Positions 1-6,533 of a DNA stretch of 19,788 nt are shown in pieces (the stretch's first letter is position 1; every line of letters begins with the position of its first letter). The stretch comes from Chthonomonas sp035294165. GTDB taxonomy: Bacteria; Armatimonadota; Chthonomonadetes; Chthonomonadales; Chthonomonadaceae. The stretch is from contig NZ_DATGLN010000043.1 of assembly GCF_035294165.1 (NCBI RefSeq), positions 1-19,788 of the forward strand. The letters are read 5' to 3'. Position numbers and translations under genes: made by a program. The notes beneath the pieces are model-generated. The model saw only the letters and a program-made list of their open reading frames with translations. It did not search any database and was not told the origin of the DNA.

Positions 1-2
1 AT

Positions 3-1496
3 GCTCAGAAACGGTTGGGGAAAGTGGTGGTTACGGACTTATCCACAGGGGCGGTTTTGGCGAGTTTTCTGGCTAACGGGGATGGGAGTGGGGTATCAGG
101 CCAGGTGAGGTTGCCTTGGGAACAGGACTATATGAAGGTGGCGGGTTACGACCGAGGGGGTCAGCCGTTGTTTGTGCTTGCAGCCACCAATGGGCTGGCG
201 GATACTCTCTACCCGTTTTTAAATGAGGGGAACTTTATTCCGTATCGTCCGGCGGTGATAGAGAGTGCGAAGGGGCACCGTGTGGACGCCAGCAACACGC
301 CGATAGGTGACCCCTATAATGTCAGTGGGGTGATGACCACCTATGGCCGTGGTGGAGCCGGTGCCCCTTCCGTTTGGAGTTCGGCGAATGCGGATGCGGT
401 GAACGACAGTAACAGTGTAGCCCCATTGGTAGCTCCTGCCCCTTTTAGTCAATACACGAAGCGGCGTGTCATCTTGAATACGGTGACCGATAGACTGGCT
501 CATCTCAAAGTGGGCGATCCCAAGAGTTTGTCTGATTTGATGGATCGTGTCCATACAGAAACGCTCGAGGACAATACCCCTGTCTTAAGTGTCGAGACGT
601 TAGTGCCGTATTCGGATGATAGCGGGTATTGGCGCATTGACTTTGGAGGTGGCGCATGGGCAGTATTAGCCGTTCCTTATCGTCGGATGAAAAACAAGAA
701 TACATTTCTCGACGCTTTGCTAAACGGCATGGCGCAGTTTGCGAAGCAACTGCGGACATTGTTGTCGGTGATACTTTCGGGGGCAGCAGAGAGTTATTTA
801 AGTTCCTCTCAGAACACGAGCGGGTATTTTCCTGGGGATGTGATAGCGATAGGGGACATATACCGCGTAGACGCTTTTCAGAAATACTCTGGGGTGATCA
901 ACCAGCCTCTACCCCAGGAGGTGACGTTTCAGTTAAGTCCTGATATTGCCCCGCCGCCAGGATGGACTGCCTTACCCGGTCAACTGAGCCTTCAAGGCGC
1001 CTGGACGACACCCTCTCCTCCCGGTCCAATCTCTACTCCTTCCCAAATCACCTTCGATGCCAACGGGAAAGCCACCCTGCAGTTATACAAGGGCTGGAAG
1101 TATGAGGTCAGCGGGGCCTATGACCTGTACCAAGCAGGCAAGAACGACTTTCCGACCCCCGTTTCCGGAGTGATATCCGTTCCTTGTGCGTTGCTGGTGC
1201 TGCTCATTCTGAAGGTGTACACCACCAGTCCCGACAGCGGAGCTATTCCAGCTACGATTACGATATTGGACTCGAAGGGCAATCAAGTGGGTACAGGAAA
1301 CAGCACTTCGGATGGCAAAGGGAACTACGTGTTTTCCCTTCGAGGTCTCTCTCCTGGAACTTACACGGTAAAGGCGACGAGTCTTGGGCCTCCTCGCAAT
1401 CCGGGGGTAGCTACGATCACGGTGGTTCGGGGGGTGGAGCAGGATGTGACGGTGCAGTTAGGGCCGATACAGTATCCGCATCCTCCCAATCCTTAG
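3..1496 (+). CDS. Large extracellular-type protein with C-terminal carboxypeptidase-regulatory-like domain, 5' end missing
   Basis: The frame is open from the window edge, so the true start probably lies upstream; the first in-window start is a TTG at 15 with no clear ribosome site. About 490 residues are visible. Most of the protein is rich in Gly, Ser, Thr and Pro and matches nothing I can name. From about residue 398 to 480 (counted from TTG 15) it has the look of a carboxypeptidase-regulatory-like / Cna-B type beta-sandwich: a KVYTTSPDSGAIPATITI strand pattern, then SDGKGNYVFSLRGLSPGTYTV, which is the usual G-x-Y-x-F-x-x-L-x-x-G-x-Y-x-V signature. It ends in a Pro-rich tail (QYPHPPNP). 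The stop is TAG at 1494; the RHS gene starts six bases after it begins and in the same frame. I infer an exported or surface protein made with the RHS protein. The domain call is fairly sure, the function unknown. Confidence 0.6.
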   Translation, partial: AQKRLGKVVVTDLSTGAVLASFLANGDGSGVSGQVRLPWEQDYMKVAGYDRGGQPLFVLAATNGLADTLYPFLNEGNFIPYRPAVIESAKGHRVDASNTPIGDPYNVSGVMTTYGRGGAGAPSVWSSANADAVNDSNSVAPLVAPAPFSQYTKRRVILNTVTDRLAHLKVGDPKSLSDLMDRVHTETLEDNTPVLSVETLVPYSDDSGYWRIDFGGGAWAVLAVPYRRMKNKNTFLDALLNGMAQFAKQLRTLLSVILSGAAESYLSSSQNTSGYFPGDVIAIGDIYRVDAFQKYSGVINQPLPQEVTFQLSPDIAPPPGWTALPGQLSLQGAWTTPSPPGPISTPSQITFDANGKATLQLYKGWKYEVSGAYDLYQAGKNDFPTPVSGVISVPCALLVLLILKVYTTSPDSGAIPATITILDSKGNQVGTGNSTSDGKGNYVFSLRGLSPGTYTVKATSLGPPRNPGVATITVVRGVEQDVTVQLGPIQYPHPPNP

Positions 1497-1499
1497 AGA

Positions 1500-2522
1500 A
1501 TGCAGGTGAACTCCCGTTATAATGGTTCACATCGCCGTTTGAGTGCGAAGGTAGTGGTAAACGGGGTGGTCGTCCACAACGGGAGCTACAGTTACGACGG
1601 CGGTGGGCGACTAGCGCAGGTAGTGGATGGTGCGACGAACCAGACGGAGGTGTACGGTTGGAACGGGGATGGGACGTTAGCGAGCGCTCCTGGTCCGGGG
1701 TACACCCGTGGTTTTATGTGGAATGAGGAGGGGCAGCTAGTCGGGATAAAGCACAACGGGGTATTGGTGTACCAATACGGTTACGGTGCGGACGGGAACC
1801 GACGCTGGCGGAAGGACTTGGTGAACAACGTGTGGGTATGGTACCCGTGCGGGGTGGCTTGTAGTGCCGGGGAGTTGGTGGAGGAGGTAAGCGACCTGAG
1901 CGGCGGGGTCTGGAAGGTTCAGGCGTTGTATCTTCGCGCGGGTGGTGGCTGCAGCAGCCTGTTGGTGCGTCGCAATGGGGAGTACCATCATGGGGATGTG
2001 CTGGGCAATAAGGGCGTGATAACGGACGGGAGTGGGAATGTGCTTTCGAGCAATGTGTACGATGCGTTCGGTGTAAGCATGTTCATAAGCGGGAGTGCGC
2101 AGACCCCTTATCGTCCGGCAGGGTTGGTATTAGATGTGGAGGGCTTGGACTTCAGCGGCCCTCCTGTGGCCTGCCTGTTGTATGCCAATAGGGCGCTGGC
2201 TCTGTCGGAAGAGCAGTGCGGAGGAAAGCCGCCTAGAAAGAAACCCAAGCCCAAACCGCCTGTTGGTAGCGCTTGCCGTGACCGATGTATACAGCGATAT
2301 TACCAAAGGCAAAAGGAATGCTATGAAGATTACAAAGATTGTCGTCACAAGGGGTATTCTGACTCTTATTGCACCGATAAAGTCTATATCCCTTGCATCA
2401 ATAGCGCAACAGACCTCCTCAATGAGTGTCTGCATGAATGCGATCATCCGCCGAATCCCAACCCTAATCCTCCCACAACTCCACCATCCCCCAAACCAAA
2501 ACCTCCAATTCGCATTTTATAA
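1500..2522 (+). CDS. Short RHS core protein with cysteine-rich C-terminal tip (tip A)
   Basis: 340 residues. Residues 1-110 carry YD/RHS-type repeats (SYDGGGRLAQVVDG near 32-44, YGYGADGNRR near 93-102). Residues 155-205 are the RHS core end (HHGDVLGNKGVITDGSGNV, YDAFGV). A short stretch (215-240, ending LSEEQC) and a Lys/Pro linker (243-254) lead to the tip. The tip has eight cysteines at 259, 263, 274, 281, 291, 299, 310 and 314, then a Pro-rich tail. RHS proteins are usually over 1000 residues, so this is a short or N-terminally cut form. The ATG at 1500 has no good Shine-Dalgarno; translation probably relies on coupling with the gene upstream, whose TAG lies in the same frame three bases earlier. 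The usual closing RYYDP-type motif of RHS cores is not present; the homologous place reads differently. RHS proteins form shells that deliver C-terminal toxins or act at the surface. Whether this tip is a toxin is unknown. Confidence 0.75.
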   Translation: MQVNSRYNGSHRRLSAKVVVNGVVVHNGSYSYDGGGRLAQVVDGATNQTEVYGWNGDGTLASAPGPGYTRGFMWNEEGQLVGIKHNGVLVYQYGYGADGNRRWRKDLVNNVWVWYPCGVACSAGELVEEVSDLSGGVWKVQALYLRAGGGCSSLLVRRNGEYHHGDVLGNKGVITDGSGNVLSSNVYDAFGVSMFISGSAQTPYRPAGLVLDVEGLDFSGPPVACLLYANRALALSEEQCGGKPPRKKPKPKPPVGSACRDRCIQRYYQRQKECYEDYKDCRHKGYSDSYCTDKVYIPCINSATDLLNECLHECDHPPNPNPNPPTTPPSPKPKPPIRIL

Positions 2523-2535
2523 TCGTTTGTGTCCA

Positions 2536-2569
2536 GGAGAGAAGCCTGCTCTCACGTAGGCTTCTCTCC
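2536..2569 (+). terminator. Hairpin between tip A and ankyrin gene
   Basis: A 12-bp perfect inverted repeat (GGAGAGAAGCCT / AGGCTTCTCTCC) with a 10-base loop, starting 13 bases after the RHS stop. It looks like an intrinsic terminator stem, but the T run after it is poor (ccagttgctt), so it could also attenuate or protect the mRNA. The next gene's Shine-Dalgarno lies about 12 bases after the stem. Confidence 0.55.
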
Positions 2570-2592
2570 CCCAGTTGCTTTGGAGAGAGCTT

Positions 2593-3597
2593 ATGGGTAA
2601 CTTTCGTGTTCAAAGAAAACCTTCTTATCTGTTACTTATTCTCGCAGGTTTTAGTATATTAAGCAGTGTAACTATAGCTAAAGAGTGGGTGCGAGATAAA
2701 GCAAATACTACTTTGATTCAAGGGGTTCGCCAGAATCAAATAGGTCTCGTGGTCAAAGCTCTCCGAGCCGGAGCAGACCCTAACTGCAAAGACCCCTACA
2801 CCGGCGAAACGCCAAGAAGTTCTTGGCATATTGTGCAAAAGATGCAGAAATTCCTCTATGGTCATCCTCTCTATCAGGATAGTTGGCCAGTTTTGCTAGA
2901 AGCTGCCTTCAAAGGAGAAGACCAGATTATGGAGGCTCTTCTAAAGGGAGGAGCTAAGGTCAATATAGTCGTTGCTGACAACACGCCTTTGGGCGAGGCC
3001 TGTTTTCGTGGGGATGTAGTTGGAACACAGTTGCTCTTGCAACATGGCGCTAATCCTAACATGGAGAAAGGATATCCACCGCTGATAGAGGCGGCCTTAG
3101 GTGTAGCTAGACCGAGCAAAGTTGCTCCTGCTTCAAACTATGCAGTGATCTTGCAGAATTTGTTAGATTATGGAGCTGACCCGAATTGCCATGATTCAAG
3201 AGGAGCCAGCCCACTTTGGGTATTGCTTTCCTGGCCTAGGAGAACACCGAGTTATTTGCGCTGCCTTCAATTGCTTCTACGGCATAGCGCGAATGTAGAA
3301 GAGCGAAATTCGGAAGGAGACACTCCGCTGTTAGACAATTTAAAAAACCAACTAGACCCTCAGGTCATAGTGATCTTGTTAGAGGCGGGTGCCAATATTT
3401 ATGCCAAAGATCGGGATGGGTATAGTGCGTTATATTGGCTAGAGCATCTCTCAGAGACACCAGCGCCCGAAGCAGCTAAAAAGGAGGTACGAGCTATCTT
3501 TCACCAATGGTTAAGAACAAGCAGAGGAGGTGTAAAAACGCCTTTCGATAGAAACCTACAGAAAACCACTGGGAAAGAGCCATACAATAAGCGATAA
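2593..3597 (+). CDS. Exported ankyrin-repeat protein (putative partner of RHS tip A)
   Basis: I chose ATG 2593 over TTG 2575 because GGAGAG sits five bases before it and the protein then begins with a signal peptide: basic MGNFRVQRK, then a hydrophobic core (SYLLLILAGFSIL) and a small-residue end (VTIA), giving about 334 residues. After it come five or six ankyrin repeats, shown by the repeated pattern L-L-x-x-G-A-x-x-N: ALRAGADPN, LLKGGAKVN, LLQHGANPN, LLDYGADPN, LLRHSANVE, LLEAGANIY. Ankyrin repeats bind other proteins; here in the cell envelope. Its place directly behind a variable RHS tip suggests an immunity or chaperone role, which is inference from position only. The gene is visibly richer in A+T than the RHS core before it, which fits a separately acquired module. 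Confidence 0.8.
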   Translation: MGNFRVQRKPSYLLLILAGFSILSSVTIAKEWVRDKANTTLIQGVRQNQIGLVVKALRAGADPNCKDPYTGETPRSSWHIVQKMQKFLYGHPLYQDSWPVLLEAAFKGEDQIMEALLKGGAKVNIVVADNTPLGEACFRGDVVGTQLLLQHGANPNMEKGYPPLIEAALGVARPSKVAPASNYAVILQNLLDYGADPNCHDSRGASPLWVLLSWPRRTPSYLRCLQLLLRHSANVEERNSEGDTPLLDNLKNQLDPQVIVILLEAGANIYAKDRDGYSALYWLEHLSETPAPEAAKKEVRAIFHQWLRTSRGGVKTPFDRNLQKTTGKEPYNKR

Positions 3598-3684
3598 GTT
3601 TTGAGGCGATGGCAGTTTGCCAATTATTTCTCCAGTCGAAGTCAAAAAGGGTAAAATGATACAAGTTATAGTTGTAGACACCCG

Positions 3685-3838
3685 TTGGTACACCAAAATG
3701 GAGAGCACCATCATGGAGACGTGCTGGGCAATAAAGGCGTGATAACGGACGGGAGTGGGAACGTGCTGTCGAGCAATGAGGGGACAGCGCCGTGCGCAGC
3801 ACCGTCGGCCTTGAGGGGGGGACTTCAGCGGCCCTCCT
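3685..3838 (+). pseudogene. Displaced RHS core-end fragment (copy B), frameshifted
   Basis: From 3685 the DNA is a close copy of the RHS core end at about 1963 (HQNGEHHHGDVLGNKGVITDGSGNVLSSNE in frame 1). Compared with copy C it has 14 extra bases after 'aatgagggg' (about 3787-3806), which throws the frame, and it then keeps only the VGLE codons and the stretch that continues as DFSGPPVAC. A run of seven G (3815-3821) adds a second frame break: the VGLE part is in frame 3 and the DFSGPPVAC part in frame 2, and frame 2 is closed by TGA at 3812. The YDAFGV...TPYRP segment seen in copies A and C is missing. Upstream, frame 1 is closed at 3652 and offers only a TTG start without a ribosome site. 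I read it as an untranslated or decayed homology arm. Confidence 0.7.
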
Positions 3839-4219
3839 GTGGCCTGTCCGCTGTATGCCAACAGGGCGCTGGCACTGTCGGAAGAACAGTGCGGAGGAGG
3901 ACCACCAGGAAAACAGCCACCAAAACCACCCAAGAAGCCAACTCCGTTTCCGTGTAACAAGTACTCTAAACTCGGCGGATGTAGTGCAACACCTGCCATT
4001 TGTGCACAGCATCTAAAAGGCTATTTACCTACTGCCTTAGACGACTGTCCTTGCACTAACCCGAAATGCGGACCTGCAATGCCATGCCCGCCTGGAGGAT
4101 GTAAGTTTCATATTACAATCACAGTAACGAGAACTTTGGTTGGAAAAATAAAAATTTCGATCCCGATAACATGCACTATTACCTGTACACAAGGTCAAGT
4201 CCAACATTGCACCTGCTAA
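3839..4219 (+). CDS. Cysteine-rich orphan RHS tip (tip B)
   Basis: 126 residues from GTG 3839; no Shine-Dalgarno is seen and the true reading probably once ran on from the RHS core. The beginning (ACPLYANRALALSEEQCGG) is the same segment that precedes tip A, followed by a similar Lys/Pro linker. The tip then has 12 cysteines in about 90 residues, with DDCPC and a repeated TCTITCT-like end, and no stretch of membrane length. It shares no clear sequence with tips A or C. High cysteine content suggests an exported, disulfide-bonded domain. Whether it is expressed on its own is doubtful. Toxin activity cannot be read from the sequence. Confidence 0.5.
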   Translation: MACPLYANRALALSEEQCGGGPPGKQPPKPPKKPTPFPCNKYSKLGGCSATPAICAQHLKGYLPTALDDCPCTNPKCGPAMPCPPGGCKFHITITVTRTLVGKIKISIPITCTITCTQGQVQHCTC

Positions 4220-4248
4220 CAGGAGCATGTAGAGGGTAAGCAAAGCTT

Positions 4249-4288
4249 GCCAAGCACGGATGTAGGCTGCCTCGCATTCGTGCTTGGC
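4249..4288 (+). terminator. Hairpin between tip B and propeller gene
   Basis: Perfect 10-bp inverted repeat GCCAAGCACG / CGTGCTTGGC, extendable inward by about five more pairs with G-T wobbles. It lies 30 bases after the tip B stop and ends 12 bases before the Shine-Dalgarno of the next gene. The following 'cttccccgtttt' is only a partial T run. Confidence 0.55.
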
Positions 4289-4314
4289 CTTCCCCGTTTT
4301 GGAGGAATGAAACC

Positions 4315-5643
4315 ATGGCTCGCAAACGTCTATCTCTTCGTTACGTGTTGCTCCTCATTATTTTGCCGTCCTGTTTGGGAGGGTGGTTCCTAGAACGGTC
4401 TCAACCCAAGGATATGCTCGCTGACCGAGTGTGCGGCAGCGCTTCCGATCCCTGTCCTGCTTCCTTTGAGCTTTCAGTTCCGCGCTTTTGGGGCAATGAG
4501 ACAGATAATTATGTTTTTCCATTCTGGCAGTGGATGGATGCAAACCATGTGCTCGTTTACAAACCACAAGCTTTCAAAGATACCGTTGGCCTCTATGACC
4601 TGAAACGGAAAAGGTACCTCTCTACTGTGACACTGCCGTCTTCTCTCTCTCCGGCGGACATAGTTTGTTTAGTGATTGGCTATTATAATTTGCCCGTGCC
4701 CTTTAGCCTGTCTCCTGATAAGCGCTGGTTGCTACGTGCCTATCCCTATCAACAGCATTCTCGGTCTTTCTTAGAGGTTCTCTGCGACCCGTATCCTCAC
4801 ACATCCAACAAAGAGGAGAGAGTCTGGAAAGCGCACTACCTGAAAAATCTATTGCATTATACGGATACTCCAAATCCCCCCATTGTGTCGCTGAGATGGA
4901 ACAGAGACAACCAAGAATGCCTTATCAGTCTGGATATCTTCAATCTTTGGCCGGATGACCCTCCGTGCTCAGACTTTCTATTTAGCATACCCCACTGGAT
5001 CGGCCAATGGTACCTGCTTTCGCTCAAAAACAAGACCCTCACCCCCTTACCCCTGATGAGGGATACCGAGCCGGCCGGTTGGCTTGACAGCAAGACATTG
5101 GTTTGTGTGAAAGAGGCTATGCATCCTGAAGTTGTGGTCTTACGTTTGGATGATGGTGCCCTGGTTTCCTCCCAACCTCACCCCAAGCGTTCTGTTGTGA
5201 AGGGAGCAGCAAAGGCTTGTTGGAAAACGGTGTCTCAATTTCCGATATTTCCTCAAGATGTGGTAAGCTGTGGGGGCAATGAGGAGAGAGAGGTGTTGGT
5301 TTGGCCGGGCGCTATGTTATCACCGGATGGGAAACGGCTTGCATTTTTATGCTTTTATTCAGACCTTCCTAGTCAGGATTGGAAGAATCCTTTTTGGCGA
5401 ATGATGGGTCGGTGGTTTCATATTAGAAAACCTGTGGGGGGAGTTCGGGTTGAATTAGAGGTTGTGGATTTGGCAAGCCATCATAGACAAGTCGTTGCGG
5501 TGACAAGACATGAGTACTATTCCGACACTGGCAGGCAGGATACATTAGTTTCCTTGCCATGTTCGTTGAGCTGGGCAGATAACGATACCGCGGTAGTATA
5601 TAGTGTGTATCCTTCTCTTAAAGTGTACAAGATACGGCTATGA
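4315..5643 (+). CDS. Exported beta-propeller-like (PD40/TolB-type) protein, putative partner of tip B
   Basis: 442 residues from ATG 4315, with GGAGG nine bases upstream. The N-terminus is a signal peptide or anchor (MARKRLSLR then YVLLLIILPSCLGGW); the LPSC could be a lipobox-like cleavage site, so a lipoprotein is possible. Two PD40-type blade motifs are visible: FSLSPDKRWLL near residue 130 and MLSPDGKRLAFL near 333, plus weaker blade-like stretches (SLRWNRDNQECLISL; CSLSWADNDTAVVYSV). Such propellers bind proteins or sugars in the periplasm; no catalytic motif is seen. It stands in the same slot behind tip B as the ankyrin gene behind tip A. The family call is moderate; the partner role is inference. 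Confidence 0.65.
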   Translation: MARKRLSLRYVLLLIILPSCLGGWFLERSQPKDMLADRVCGSASDPCPASFELSVPRFWGNETDNYVFPFWQWMDANHVLVYKPQAFKDTVGLYDLKRKRYLSTVTLPSSLSPADIVCLVIGYYNLPVPFSLSPDKRWLLRAYPYQQHSRSFLEVLCDPYPHTSNKEERVWKAHYLKNLLHYTDTPNPPIVSLRWNRDNQECLISLDIFNLWPDDPPCSDFLFSIPHWIGQWYLLSLKNKTLTPLPLMRDTEPAGWLDSKTLVCVKEAMHPEVVVLRLDDGALVSSQPHPKRSVVKGAAKACWKTVSQFPIFPQDVVSCGGNEEREVLVWPGAMLSPDGKRLAFLCFYSDLPSQDWKNPFWRMMGRWFHIRKPVGGVRVELEVVDLASHHRQVVAVTRHEYYSDTGRQDTLVSLPCSLSWADNDTAVVYSVYPSLKVYKIRL

Positions 5644-5676
5644 CCGGGTTAGGCGGGTAGGGGCGCGGAGTTATTA

Positions 5677-6024
5677 ATGTTGTTACGTCGCAATGGGGAG
5701 TACCATCATGGGGACGTGCTGGGCAATAAGGGGGTGATAACGGATGGGAGTGGAAACGTGCTCTCGAGTAATGAGGGGGAGGGCGTCGGCCTTGAGTACG
5801 ATGCGTTCGGTGTAAGCACGTTCACAAGCGGGAGCGCCCAGACCCCCTATCGTCCTATAGGTACCTTGCTAATTGAAGAAGGAATGCTTCTTATGCCGGA
5901 TTCTGATGGGAGTGTTTACTGGCCGAATCGTGCCCTTCCCTTGTGTTCGCCTCATCGAAGGCATCATCACAGGCTACGGCATCCTACGAAACCACACCCC
6001 CATCAACCTGCTCCTGATCCCTAG
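5677..6024 (+). CDS. Displaced RHS core-end fragment (copy C)
   Basis: 115 residues from ATG 5677, six bases after GGAG, so unlike copy B this fragment has its own start. Residues 3-61 repeat the RHS core end of the 1500 gene almost exactly (RRNGEYHHGDVLGNKGVITD, YDAFGVSTFTSGSAQTPYRP). The next part (GTLLIEEG...PNRALPL) is a diverged form of the segment before tips A and B. It then runs into a His/Pro-rich linker and stops at TAG 6022. The same frame continues open beyond this stop into tip C, so the stop may be a recent mutation inside a once longer orphan RHS tip gene. Confidence 0.6.
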   Translation: MLLRRNGEYHHGDVLGNKGVITDGSGNVLSSNEGEGVGLEYDAFGVSTFTSGSAQTPYRPIGTLLIEEGMLLMPDSDGSVYWPNRALPLCSPHRRHHHRLRHPTKPHPHQPAPDP

Positions 6025-6372
6025 CGGAAGGACGATTGTGAAAAGATATACGATGCGTGTAAAGACCTTGCGCGCATACATTACGATACGTGTATCGGTA
6101 TGTCAGGTGCAGTGGGTGCTGGCATCGGTGGAGTAGGTGGGGCAATAATAGGGGGTATAGTAGGAGGTGCTGGAAGCGGTGGGGTAGGTACTGCCGGAGG
6201 TGCTGGTATAGGTGCCGGTTTGGGAGGCGGACTTGGGGCAGGAATAGGTGCAGCTCTTGGGTGTGAACGAAATTACCGAGCTGAGCTAGAGCGCTGCAAT
6301 GCCTTATATGAAGATTGTCTCCACCATCCCCAGAAGCCATTAACGCGCTTTCGCCGTGCTGTTTTTTCATAG
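6025..6372 (+). CDS. Orphan RHS tip C: glycine-zipper hairpin flanked by cysteine motifs
   Basis: The open frame begins right after TAG 6022 and is the same frame as copy C. The first ATG is at 6100 (90 residues), but the characteristic part begins before it: a C-x6-C-x10-C helix ending CIG (6037-6096). Then comes a roughly 55-residue segment of almost only Gly, Ala, Ile, Val and Leu (6100-6260), a glycine-zipper transmembrane hairpin, followed by C-x10-C-x6-C (GCERNYRAELERCNALYEDC). The cysteine motif before the ATG means the native protein was most likely read through from copy C. Glycine-zipper hairpins insert in membranes and occur in pore-forming or membrane-delivered tips; that function here is inference. 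Confidence 0.55.
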   Translation, partial: RKDDCEKIYDACKDLARIHYDTCIGMSGAVGAGIGGVGGAIIGGIVGGAGSGGVGTAGGAGIGAGLGGGLGAGIGAALGCERNYRAELERCNALYEDCLHHPQKPLTRFRRAVFS

Positions 6373-6388
6373 TAGTAGTGGAGTTTGC

Positions 6389-6429
6389 AAGAAGGCGAGC
6401 TTAGGTTTATTGCTTCAGCTCGCCTTCTT
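6389..6429 (+). terminator. Intrinsic terminator-like hairpin after tip C
   Basis: A 13-bp perfect inverted repeat (AAGAAGGCGAGCT / AGCTCGCCTTCTT) with a 15-base loop, 17 bases after the tip C stop and followed by 'tcctaaattttta'. It is the strongest of the three tip-linked hairpins as a terminator. Confidence 0.65.
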
Positions 6430-6533
6430 TCCTAAATTTTTATTAGTAGATTGGCTAACTTGAATATTATGAAACAGATAAAACAGAAACTTCGCCATCG
6501 GAACTGGCCAATATCCTCCTCATCGGACGGGAT

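Noticed and set aside
3494..4012. 172-residue frame on the minus strand across copy B
   Set aside because: It is a shadow of the RHS core and tip frames; similar antisense frames appear over each core copy.
1494..6024. Stop-codon recoding of TAG, suggested by two TAG breaks in the RHS region
   Set aside because: TAG is used as the ordinary stop of other intact genes here (10985, 13244, 7545), so decay or separate genes are simpler.
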